Below, in pieces: positions 13,744 to 26,132 of a DNA stretch of 64,000 nucleotides. The notes under the pieces were generated by a model. It was not told where the DNA came from and searched no databases. It worked only from the letters and a program-made list of their open reading frames with translations. Location: the NCBI GenBank assembly GCA_964035545.1, contig OZ037768.1:3215501-3279500 (forward strand), written 5' to 3'. Numbering within the stretch: the first letter of the stretch is position 1; every line of letters starts with the position of its first letter. A program made the translations under genes and the position numbers. This stretch comes from Bugula neritina (Eukaryota > Bryozoa > Gymnolaemata > Cheilostomatida > Bugulidae).

Positions 13744-16515
13744 ATGGCAAACTGGAGCGTGGCATTAGCGCAGAACAGGCCACCGGTATCTAGCAGAAAT
13801 AGAAAGAGGCCTCGCATTAACCTTACCCAAACACCAAACATTCTGAGCAGTCCCAGCTTAGTGCTGGAGAAGCTGAGTGATGCAATGCCAACGGAGCCAC
13901 CGTTCAAAGGATATGGCAACATCTTCAGACATCTTTGCAAGCCTGAGGAAGGTGAACACAACTGCTACAATAACGGATGCGATAGAATCACAGTTAATGT
14001 TAGTGGATTACAATTCATAACTCGACGTAGCGTCTTGGAGGCCCACCCTGAAACACTACTCGGTAAGTTAAACTTATCAGAATTCTTACTAAGATTGTTG
14101 TTTGACAAGTCTTCTTGGTTAACTGGATAAATCTTTATTTGGTGCAAAGTTTTTGATTCTCAATCATTTGAATTTTGGCATTCAGGCTTGAAGCTTGTCC
14201 ACTTGAATTTATGGGCAAATAACTTCTAATGTTACAAGGGTATGCTGGGACTAGACACAAAAAGATGGCTGCCGTGCCAACAAGAACTAGAATTACTCTC
14301 TAACAGCTTTTATTTAATGAATTGTGAAAACATTTATTGTTTGATTAAATGTGGTTTTTTACAAATTCTCTTATAGTAATGCATAATAGTAGATTATAAT
14401 TGTGGAATTACAAATAAACTACTAAATATAATAATATATATATTATTATTGTCCTATTATTATTTTGTGTGTCATGTGTTATTAGCAAACAATCCTCTGC
14501 AAATTCTGCAGCAGGAGATACATTGATACATTGCCACTAGATTTTATCACACAGTGTGATAGTTTTCATTCTACACATGTTGTGCAATGTAACATAGCAA
14601 CAAAAGATAAAGCTGCTATGTGAAAACTTTATATGTAACAAAACACATTAGATATTCTCTAAGGGTCTCACTCAAGATAATATTATAGGCAATCACCAGA
14701 ATAGATTCATTGCATTGAACTGCTTTACAATCACTGGAACATCTTCATTAATATTTCATCAATGAGAAAGTATCAGCAGATTCCATAATCTTTTATCCTG
14801 TTTACATTACATATTATAGTACTCTAGCATCTGCTTTCTATGGTCAGTAACTTCTTATAGTACAAATTATTGTTTTTATACTTTATTAGCTTTTTCATTC
14901 AAAAAGCACTCACCATATACTTCTCAAGCCATACAGAAAAAAGCTTTGAAGAGGATAACTTAAGACACAAAACACTTGTGACATTAAAGACATGTTAGGG
15001 AGCTTCTAATCTATGCATATAATATCATAAGTAATTGTTGTGACATGAGCAGTTTAGAATATTCTGTTATAATTAAATGCTGAGGTCTATTGCAGTAGAA
15101 GATCTCATTGAAATGATGATGCAATGGGGATATGCATTCCGATTTATAGCTAGTTGATTCAAGTCCCAAATTGCTGGAAAGTGTATTCACCAGCCTAAGT
15201 ATACAGTAAAGGAGGATTCGATTGTGTTTTATTATATACAACTGCTATAACTTCTGATTATGTTTTAGGAGACCCTGATAAGAGGAAACCCTATTATGAT
15301 CATTTAACGGAAGAATATTTCTTTGACCGCCACAGAGCCACGTTTGAGTCTATATTTCACTACTACAAGTATGGCGGAAAGCTGAAGCGCCCCCCTTCAG
15401 TAACTGATGATGTATTTCTGGATGAACTGAAGTTTTTCGAAGTTGAAGAGCAAGTTGTAAAAAATTATAAGAAAGAAGAAGGTTACACAGAAACAAAGTA
15501 TGAGTATCCTGAAAATGTGTACTTGGCCAAAATTTGGGCGTTATTCGAGTACCCCGAGACGTCTCGTCTTGCATTTTTTATTGGCATTATCTCAGTCATA
15601 ACTACTATCGTATCTATTGTCACTTTCACATTAGAGACTTTACCGCAATATAAACCAAACTGTACAGCAATCGACAAACCTACTGCAGCTGTGACAAATC
15701 ACACATTCAACAGTTCACTAGGGGTGGACAACTCTGCACTCTATGAAGATGACACAACTCCAGAACCATTTGACTATGTGAAGATCTTTTTTGCAATTGA
15801 AACAATTTGCAATATTTGGTTTACTTTCGAAGCGGTTATTAGATACATAACGTGTCCAAATAAGTTACGTTTTTGGAAAGATGTTAAAAATATCATCGAT
15901 ATGATAGCCATTCTTCCATATTATGTAGCCTTGATTCAAAACATGAATCCTGCAAGCAAGTGTGGGGCAGGTAATGATTTTGCCTTTTTAAGAGTCATCA
16001 GATTAGTCCGAGTCTTCAAGCTAACGAAGCATTCGCAAGGATTGCAAATATTATTGCTGACATTTCAATCAAGTATGGAGGGGCTGACTTTGTTTGTGCT
16101 GACGCTGATGGTGTGTATTCTAATGTTCAGCAGCATGATATACTTCTGTGAGATTGATGAGCCGGATACGAAGATCAACAGCATACCGGGAGGATTCTGG
16201 TGGGCCGTCATAACCATGTGTACCGTTGGCTATGGAGACGTCGTACCAGTCGGGAATCTGGGTAAACTGGTAGGAGCCGTCTGCGCTCTTTCCGGGGTGC
16301 TTACACTAGCTATACCAGTTCCAATTATAACAGAAAATTTCAACAAGTTTTACGTTCACAAGCAGAGAACAAAGTCTAAGGATATGCCCAAGTCTGGACT
16401 GATGGAGAAAGCTCATGAACACATCATGAAAGTGGCCAGTTGCTGTAAAGATAAAGTTAACTGCAACAAAGAGGAAGGATCAGGACAACTCCCTCTTCAA
16501 ACTCCTCCTAAATAG
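13744..16515 (+). CDS. Shaker-family (Kv1-like) voltage-gated K+ channel, two exons
   Basis: Pore-forming subunit of a tetrameric voltage-gated K+ channel in the plasma membrane. Coding exons 13744-14062 and 15269-16515 give 521 residues. The cytoplasmic T1 domain spans roughly residues 83-190 (ITVNVSGLQF, HPETLLGDP, EYFFDRHRATFESIFHYY). S1 is near 205-232 and is followed by an extracellular loop with NCT, NHT and NSS glycosylation sequons. S4 is FLRVIRLVRVFKLTKHS (basic residues 348, 351, 354, 357, 360). The P-loop is FWWAVITMCTVGYGD with filter 425-429, and S6 has the PVP hinge at 456-458. Two features are odd: S4 is one three-residue charge repeat shorter than Shaker, and the Thr two residues before VGYG is Cys424. 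The tail ends LQTPPK and lacks the TDV-type PDZ ligand of Kv1. The ATG at 13744 is the first in frame. ATTAAA at 16531 and 16545 could be poly(A) signals. Confidence 0.93.
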
Positions 16516-17824
16516 TAAAAAACATTTTGAATTAAATGTACTGCATTAAAGCACAATATATCCTTTAATGATGTAAATAATGCAAGTCAGTTAGTAGCAC
16601 TCAGATACTATAAATATATTATATGCAATGTATTATATATGGGCTATTTTATTACAAAAAAAAACATATGTGAAAATGGCTGCATATAAAGTTAAATTCT
16701 CACTGTAGTTTGTATAAATTAGGCAGTACACTATAATGGTGTATAATATGCTGCTATGTGGTAGAAATATTGGACTAGTTTCCAGAAAAGACTAATACCT
16801 TCCGAATCTTAGCAATCTGTCTCTACCTGAACAGGATTAAAACACAATTATGATGTCAAGTAACAGTTTTACTATCTACACAATTTACAACTTTGTCACC
16901 TGTGAAAATGTAGACTTACAGTTCCAACAACTTATCATCTAGGAGTTACTTCCACTTAGGAACCAGATCCAACTAGTATTAAATTGCAGTTTTACTTTTA
17001 AATAAACTTATACTAAAACTTTTTTTAATTTGCAAAAAAAAGCACGATGTGACAGCTGTTTGTGTCTAAACTTTGGTCTAGTGAGTATAGATGGGCCAGA
17101 GTGGTATAGTTAACAGTATTGGACATGTGTGCATTTGTCTTCTCTTTAGCTTTTTAATGTTTCAAGATTATCAATAGTTACTTATTTACAAATTAGTAAA
17201 TTAAGGACTGCAGGGTAAACTTCATTTAAAATATAAGCCAAATGAAACAAACAGCATATATTTACTACAAACAGTATATTAAATAAGTAATATATTATAA
17301 CATAAAAATACAAGTATACAGGTATATTTACAGACAATACAAATAAATACAAAATTTTCTCTGGCTTAGCAAACGAAAACTCAGAGATGGAGTTAAAATT
17401 ACAACAGCTAACAACATAAAAGTTTGATGTAAAAAGAATTATTATAATTACATACATCTTTAAAATGCTACAGGATACTATAGCTCTCATTATAATGTAC
17501 ATCTAGCTTAAATAGTATATAAAATAAATTTAAAAAACATAGCAAAACAGCTATGCTTCAAATAGTAAAATAATAATTATTATGCTCTAAAATGACATTA
17601 AACCATATGAGAAAAAATATATAATTTTCTTATCAATTAATGTTCACAATTTGGTCCTTTTATGTATTTTACACTGCTAATTAAATCTGAACACATCATA
17701 ACAATTTGCCGTTGAAGAAACCTTTTAGATATGAAGCTAATTGGAATTTACCATTATCAACAAAGGCATTATGTAATTAATGAGAAAATAGGAAAATGAC
17801 TTATTGAGATTATAACTCCAAATG
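16516..17824. other. Convergent intergenic region, no gene found
   Basis: About 1.3 kb separates the 3' end of the K+ channel gene from the 3' end of the APCDD1-like gene on the other strand. It is AT-rich and presumably holds both 3' untranslated regions. The only long open frame (17182-17502, minus) is hydrophobic low-complexity sequence expected from AT-rich DNA. Confidence 0.55.
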
Positions 17825-20800
17825 TTATTGCAACAGGGACATAACTCCTAATATTAAAAACCCACTCATACTATGAGTAGAAGCTTGACTACTAAAGGAT
17901 TGAGTAAGTTTCTGGGTTTTAAATGAAGCATAACTTATTATTTCTGCTTTACATTTAATGAGTTTGGGAGTGAAATGAGTCACTTCAGTGTCGAATGCTG
18001 ATTCCATGGATTTCATTTCACTCATAATCATATACTCTGAGTTAGATGAGTCAATACCAGACTTAATGAGTGTGTATTGAGAGTCCCGTATGGCAATGTT
18101 AAGAGCGTCACAACCACCTGTGTTGGTGACATCATGCATCTCACCAAGCTGCCAATTTGTGACGTGCCCACATCGGGAAGTGTCACCCATACTCAGCAGT
18201 TCCGCCATGGTCTCCGACAGAACTCCAACTGAGAGTTTGCTGAATCTGTAAATAAAACAAGGCATATGATTGGCTTTATAAAAACATTTAGGAATTCTGA
18301 CTGATAAACGAATGAATTTATTTCTAACGTCATAATAACTTTATGTATGATTAAAATAGTTCTGGCAAATTATTTTTCACCAAAATAATAAAAACCGACC
18401 ATCATAATATATTCTTTTCACAATGACTGCAACTTGATAAATCAATATAAAATAAACATACATGAGTTGATAACTCCTTGTGCTCTGTAAGCGAGCGAAA
18501 GACTTTTCAGATACAAGATATCCAGTAGCTGTTAGTGTGAAAGAGGGTAGAGTACAGTAGTTATCTGTGTAGTAGGTAGTCTTGATACTATATGTACCGT
18601 CTACTTCATTGAAATCAAGCGATCGCAGAGTGAAAAGGGCTGTAAAATTATAAAGATATAAAAACAATATTTTGTTGTACACTGTAAAGGATACATGTCC
18701 AGTATGCAGCCTACATGAATTCGTGACTGTCAATTGCAATGAGGTCTAAACAATTACTCAATGATGTTTACTAACACATGTACCCAACAACACAGCCACA
18801 TCTTTTTATTCTGACCCACCCTCCATGCTAGGTAACACTAACCCTTGCTGTGTCACATCAACCTTCAGTTATGTCACATGAGTCGCAGCATGCAGTTGTA
18901 AAAATAATTATAGAGCCCAAATATTAATGTAAATGATGAATAATAGAGTAAAAAAGATTAAAATCTAGACAGAATAATTATATGATGGATCATTGAAATA
19001 GACTTACAATAAGGGACTGACTCGCAAGCCGCACTAGACCAGTGGCCAGTCAGGTTCACTCGTGCTGAGCCAGAGTATTGATGGCCACCATCACATTCCA
19101 TTGGGGGGTTGTCTACACTTGCCTTGTCAATACAGCTGCAAGCTTCACAGTCCTTGTGCTACAATGTATCATTACACTAGCTGAAGAAGTTGTCTTCTCT
19201 AATTGAAATATAATGGCTATATAAGACTATGTGGAAACTAGTAATAAAAACACGTATAATGTATTACAGATAGTTAGTTAGTTAGTTATGACACAATTGT
19301 AAGAAAGAATCTCAAAACTCAATGGGCATGGATACCCAATAAAATCATTTTCAAAACAGAATCTTAACAATTTAAAATCGTTTATTTTAAGCTAATTTGC
19401 TGTTATTTGCTAAGATAACAATTTGTTGAGAAAAGACTTTATTGGCTTCTTGTATTTAAATTAACCTTCTAAGACTGCCAAAGCAAACTACTGGCTTCAG
19501 CAGCTACTTACTAATAAATGCAAAGTCAAGTTTAATCCCCAAGACTACACACTTTGACACACAAATACGTCAGCGTCAGCTATATTAAAGTGTGTTAACA
19601 TGAGCAGCAATATACAAGTCTACACTCCAGTGTACACAATACTGTTTGTTATTGACACTAACTACACTCTAAAACTGCTTGACTTTTTTACAGCTTTGCT
19701 AAGCCAACACCGAATGTTTACGTTTGGGTGTATAATTACAAAAGTAAATTTATTGTTCATTGAAATCTTTTCACACTTGGATTTCAGCTAAGACTCTCGC
19801 AAACCAGAAGGTATGAAAGATGATGTTGCTTTGTGGTTACTTTGCAGTTTGTACTAAAACTTAGCTTATTCCATTGTAATATTATGTTATAAGCTTTTGT
19901 AGGTTTATAATATAGACTTCTTTTAATATAATGGATATCATCATTACATTTTATAACTCTTATTATTTTGGTCTGTTATAGAACAACCAAAAGTAAAAAC
20001 TTGGTCTATATTAGAAAGAAATAAATGCCATAAAACTTTTAAATTTGTTTAACAATTTGAGATGTAGTCAAACAATCTGTTCAACTAATAATTTAGTTGC
20101 AAACATATAAGATTTTGTTGTAAATGTTTTTCTTATAATCAGAAATTTTTTTTCTATTGACAGTCAACAACAGTTTCGGGCAGACAACAGCTGTTTGGGG
20201 TTTTGTATCTATATAAAAGAGAATTCCCATGACGAACGGATGGTCAAGCCATAAATCAAAACATTGAGTGGTGAATACCATACAGATATTTAATGAGTAA
20301 TCATTGTGGGCACAAGTGTTACTGCAGAATTATTGATACGCAAGCATTTCAATTGCTTCTCTGCTCGTGAGAACAGCAATTATTTTATTCGTGTTCAATC
20401 GACTGGATGAGTAGAACCAAAAATGCATCATTAGTGAAACAGTTACATGGCATTGTTATGAGTGGGATAATTGGCATATTTTGATGTAGTTGCTTAAGTT
20501 TCTATTATTTATTATTAAATAATTCGAGATGTGCAGGAAGCAATCACAAAAGCATGAGTTCACATTTCACATTGTGGAGGGCGTTTGCGAACGTTTCACA
20601 AATTCATGGATTGAGAAAATAAAAATAAGACAGTAAAATGATCCAGCTGTGTGATGACTCCACTATAGCATTGCTCCACTTTACACAAATCACTACACAA
20701 ATATTTATAACAAAGTAACTGTACAGCACAATTCATAATTTAGTAACTGTATTTGAATATTTTGCCAACATAAAAATATCCTTTTAAGCTCTAACATGAT

Positions 20801-23800
20801 GCATTTGCTATTGACACACCATACAACTACTCATGGTAAAGATAACCATTAAACCACAAACTCAATTGAGAAACAGACTTAGGTACCTCATAAGAGTATA
20901 GTGGAAGTTGGTAAGAACTTGGTCTATCTAGCTGGCTGAACCACACACCATTGCCAAGGAATAATTCTCGGCCGGCCAGGCTCAATTGCCTACGACTCTT
21001 TCTGTGGCGGCTCCTACGTCCTGTACCTAATGATTCGGCTGTCTTGGTGCTGTCTATCACATTGTAGGTCCCTTTTCTCTTATAATAGTTCACCTAAAAT
21101 TTGTAAAGCTAGCATTTAGGAAGGGTAAATTTGACCTCTAGTGCAACTGGCACTTGAATGGTATGTTATAGAATGATTCCAGCGTTCCCTGGTGGCTGAG
21201 GTTTGATTTGACCATATTCCAAATCTGCTGATACTAACAAGTATGGGAAAGCGATTCAGATTTCTATCTTTCAGTGAAAGTTCACAGCTATTATGTGGCT
21301 ATGTGGATGTTTACTGTTGAATGCATGTCTTAGCAGCAAGAATAAGCTAGGCTTACAAGAATCAAACTGATTGACAACTAACCAAAATTTGAAGATAAAA
21401 AAAGTATCAAGTAGTTTTATTTCTTAGTAATTCAATAAAATGTATGATTTATTTGAGTATAAGATACACTGAGATATAGATTTTCTAAAGATATATCAGA
21501 GAGCAACTTGAACAATAAAAATACAAACTACTGACTATTCCACAAATGATTTCGTGATTTTTATAAAAAGACAGGAGTTACAGCGTTTCTTACTTGTCTT
21601 ACGACTAGCAGCTCATTGACTGAGAACGATAAGGACTGTAGACACGTATAATCAGATGCATTGAGTTCTAGAGATGATTGATAGCTGAAGACATCTTTGA
21701 CTTCACTGAACCCTTGGCATCCTTCTGCAATTATGCAACACGTATTCTGCTTATCTCATAATGTTTACAGCAGCTCAATTCAACAGCATAAACAGAACAC
21801 AGCAAACATTCCATACTTCTCTTCATGGAAAACATAATATTTCTATCATGCACTCTGTACTTAGGTTGAATATTTTATGTTATAAACATTACATGTATGC
21901 AGACTACATCTTGTTTTGTAGGAATAGTTTGGGTATTAAACATTAAAATATAACACTATATACCATTATGTATAGTTGCTACCACTTTGTTATTTTTATT
22001 TTGATGGATTTGCTTGCGAAAATAGTACAAAAATGCTAAATTGTTCATTCAATTGAGCAAAAATCGTTTGGATCAAATATTAGATCAATGATTTGAATTT
22101 GCTTGTTGGGTGCTTTGCCAAAAATAGGTATTTTTATCTTTATTTTGTTTTGAAAAATATGGAAAATAGCAGAAGCAAATCCAAGAGACAATAATTACCA
22201 CTAGGAGTTTAGCAGCTATTTGACATGACTCTCAGTCTAATTAACAACAAATGGTATGAAGTGTCATTAACATTTTAGTTGGAAAATCTGTTGCAGGTGG
22301 CAGATTACTAAAAAGTGAACAGACAGGGATTTATATACCAGAACTTTTCATAATCTAATAGGCTTGTTTATGATGTACAGTGAATAGCCACAGGTGCAAA
22401 TTAACGTATCATATCACCCACTGGGCATCTTCTTGTCAAAACCTCTGTAATGGCCGCCTAGTAAACATGCTTGTGCATTTATAATATTCTGAGTTGGTGA
22501 AACAGGAGCTCTTTTGTGTCTTCTGAATGTATGAATATTTAAAAAAGATATCTGGTTCAACTTAAAACTGGTAGCCTAAAATATTATGAGGTTTGGATAC
22601 TATGAAAATATTCTGTACAATAAAAACCTCGATTTTTCTATCAGCCCCATGCTAATTGTGTAAAAGGTTCCTAACAGGCATTGTTGAAAATGATAACCAC
22701 AACCAAGCTAACTTTCTAAATTAAAGTTCCTTTTCCAGCTTAAGAAATGCTTTGCCTATCTACTACTATCCAAAGTGTATTAGCAATAGATGAGTATTTC
22801 TCTATGCATATGACATACAAAATAAAATGAATATAGCTACAAAAGCAATTTAAAATCTGAAAACCATTTAGCTAGATAACAGCATCAAGCTGGGCTGTGG
22901 AAAAAACTTAGCAGTGAATATAAAACGTTGAAACAAACTCCAAATAAAAACAACTACAGACCAAGATTTAACTTACGATGAATGAACCCGCCTAGCACGA
23001 CAGCTACGTCTGCTTTGTATGGAGTGACAGTTAACTTGGTAAGCTGCACGTCTGCATCAGTTGCCTCGCTCAAGTACCATGATGGGGTTCCAGGTGAGAT
23101 GGTGCCTTCTCCTTTTATGCTATAGGCTGGCTCTTTACAGAACTAAAATACCCATTGATGTTAGAAAGTGCAAATATCAATTAGTCTCAACAAGAAAACT
23201 TATTATCATATATATCAAATTGTCTCTAAGAAACTGATTTTATAAAAACACTTTGTATTGCATAAAAATTCAATTTTTATTTGTTGAGTTGCACAACTAT
23301 AAAATTTAAGCATTGAGTATTTTATTGTGAGAGTTTAGTGACAAGCTGTCCATACAAAGGTTTCAGCACTTTCACTTGGTTTATTGCATATTATGGTATG
23401 AATTGTCAGCAAAAACCTATTCTATTTTGACTATCTAGTTATTCTAGCCATAACATGCTACATGCCAAGAGTTACAAAATAATTTTGAAAAGGAATGCAA
23501 TTATAACTAAAATAATCCAATTATATTATATTTTGAGAACAAATCCGGTTCCCATCCTAGTAGCAAGGAATGACAGGTTTGCAGGACTAATTAACTAACT
23601 AACCTCATCTGAATAGTAGTATCTGATGATGCTGAAGTCTTTGGAAGATTTAGAGAACTGATAGTGTCTCAGAACAAACTGTGGACCAGGCTGTATCTCG
23701 CAGCTGCAATATAAACAACCAGGAATAACATTAAACCTGACATACAGAACTGATCTTTACAGATACATAGCCTAAGTGAATGTGGAACCAGATGGTGACT

Positions 23801-26132
23801 CACCTCGGGGAGTACCAGCTACCACCCAAACTTGGTGGACGAGACAGTTCTGTATGCTTCTTCGTTGTTGATGGGCTGCATTGAGTCTGGGATTCAGCTT
23901 GACTGAATGCACCTGTAACACCAACACTTTCACTTTTAGTAAAGAAATATACAGCTATATTTTTTACTCTCATATTATGTTTAGATTGTTTGATGGATGT
24001 ATACCAAGATTGGCTTACAAAGTCGCAATTATTTTTTACTTTAGTATTTGTTGCACTACCGCAGACACCAGTTCTACCGCATTGCCTCTAGCTTGCGTCA
24101 CGGCATGAAAAAAATGAGATAATTGGTTCAAACATGTCTACTGAGCATAACTCAGACGTGTATCCAGAGTTGAGGGGGCCATTTCCGTGGTGGCGCAGAC
24201 ATGAAACTAACAAAAAGCATTGTTAGTTGCACGTTTAAGAAACCAAATACGTGTAGGCATGTAATTATTGATACATCCCCAAGGCCTTGTTAAGGTATTG
24301 CAGCATTTGCAATTAAAGAGTTTAATATTTAATTGTTGTCATCAATTAATTTGTTACGTAAAAAATGCCAAGGCAGTGTACTTAAGTGCATCTGAGTCTT
24401 AAATGTGACGATAGCTGAAACATTTCTACATGCGTCATAAATTAATAATTAAATCATCTGAAGACTCTCCAAAAAGGTTTTTGTGAAAATGAATAAAATA
24501 CTTGGAGCATCATTAGTTTATGCATGTACAGTTGCCGTTGAAATGACATGCGTCCAGAAGCCCTAAATATTAGCTCTCCTATTTCACTGAATTTTCTTTA
24601 AGCACAACTTTCAAAATGCAAAGCTTAAAATGTTGAATATTTGGAACTAAACAAAGACACCAAAACTGTTTAATAGACTTTAACAAAGTAAGTACAGCTT
24701 TGAAGTAAAGTCTGTGGTTCTCATTTTGATTAAGAAATAGTATTATACTTTGTTTATTAGGAAGAAAACCGAAGTGTTTATTGTTTATTTTAGTGTATTA
24801 TTATTTATGCATGTGCATTATTGACACCCTCGAGAGATGTTGAAGCTTTTAGTTCCAAAATAGCTAAATATTTACAAGTTCTATCTGAAAAGAAGTAATT
24901 AGTGTCATTTAGATCTGTTTTTCTGTCAAATTTGACAGAACCTTTAAAATGATTATGCATTTTTTGCAAATTCACAATTTTTGCTGCTGGTGGTGAAAAT
25001 TATTGCAAACAAAAGAGTGAAATTAGCAGACTTTGCAGCTTTGAGGTTGTGGACACTCATTACCATAGTTCCCATCATTTACTGGCTGCTTAGGGGTTAC
25101 ATGGGAACCCTCCCCCTCACTGGTTGGATATTATAAACAAAGGCATCCAAGAATTCCCACCATGAAATGAAAGCTAAGTTGCATTTTGGTAAGGCCAAGT
25201 TTTTGAAAACCTTTGTCAAGGGTTTTAGCTATTGCATAGTCAAGTAGGTAATATAAGCCCCGACGAATCACGCTGTAATGTAATTTAAGTGTCAGCCACC
25301 CCTAGGAGTTAAGAGTATAGTTTTGTGACATCATGAAATACTTGAAGAATAACTTTGTTTTACAACATGTATAGTTGATGTACGTCATGCAGTTTAAAGC
25401 ATATATTAGTGTGACTATGCATATTAGAGTTGGGAAGATATAGCTCTTGAAACTAGAGTTTAAATGCGTTAGCTACCAGTTTTTACACTATAATAATATT
25501 ACAACTTGAATTTTAAAAGAATTAAAACTTAGACTTGGTACCTAAGCGCATTAGCATATTCGGTTGGGGTTTGGCATTTGGTTGAAGTATGGTGACAATA
25601 TTCATGGTTTACAATAATAATCTAATAATTTAGATTTTAGATGAATGCAGAGTACACAGTCTTGTGGAGTTCTAAAGCTATTCTAGAAACTTCTTATAGA
25701 CTACTCCTAAAGAATTCTAGCGCTGCTTTACACATTTCTCTCTGATATATTTCAGAAGTAACTGCATTTCAACGATGGTGTATTATATGCAGGACCACTG
25801 CATGCAGTGAAAGGTGACCATATTATATGTCAAGTAGAGAAGTCTAGAACTTGATGATATATAATACCAAAATACACAAAAACATTAGAAAAGTGAAAAA
25901 TTATTTGAAAACTGACAAAAGCTGAATATTTCTTATCAGCCAATGATTTAAAAGATTCCCACCAAAAAGTAAAGCAAATCACATCAAGCCTACCTATTGT
26001 TTGACATGTGCAATGTAACACTAACTCAGCTAAATTCAACAGGAAGAGTATACTAAATGAGTATTATAGGAATAACTCACCACAGCAGACCAGGTTTAAG
26101 TAGATTAGCATATGCAAACTAAGAAGACCCAT
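17825..26132 (-). CDS. APCDD1: APCDD1-like Wnt-pathway membrane protein, 9 exons
   Basis: Homologue of APCDD1, which in vertebrates is a membrane glycoprotein that inhibits Wnt signalling at the cell surface. Exons in coding order: 26132-26081, 23912-23804, 23703-23604, 23142-22977, 21724-21594, 21093-20887, 19158-19008, 18639-18462, 18245-17825. All borders are GT-AG and phases agree, giving 504 residues (human about 514). The start MGLLSLHMLIYLNLVCC is a signal peptide. Two APCDD1 repeats follow: SWYSPRCEIQPGPQF in the first and LTGHWSSAACESVP in the second. Matching pieces also include ELFLG, RPSSYQLPL, CEACSC and VTNTGGCDALNI. The C-terminus ends in a short hydrophobic run, FLILGVMSLL, compatible with a membrane or lipid anchor. 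Between the repeats lies a strongly basic stretch, RRSRHRKSRR, that could be a proprotein-convertase site. The first intron exceeds 2 kb. Confidence 0.88.

Noticed and set aside
13620-13961. 113-codon minus-strand frame opposite K+ channel exon 1
   Set aside because: Antisense shadow of a well-supported exon on the plus strand.
17182-17502. 106-codon hydrophobic frame on the minus strand
   Set aside because: Composition is that of translated AT-rich 3' UTR DNA, with no family motif or conserved context.
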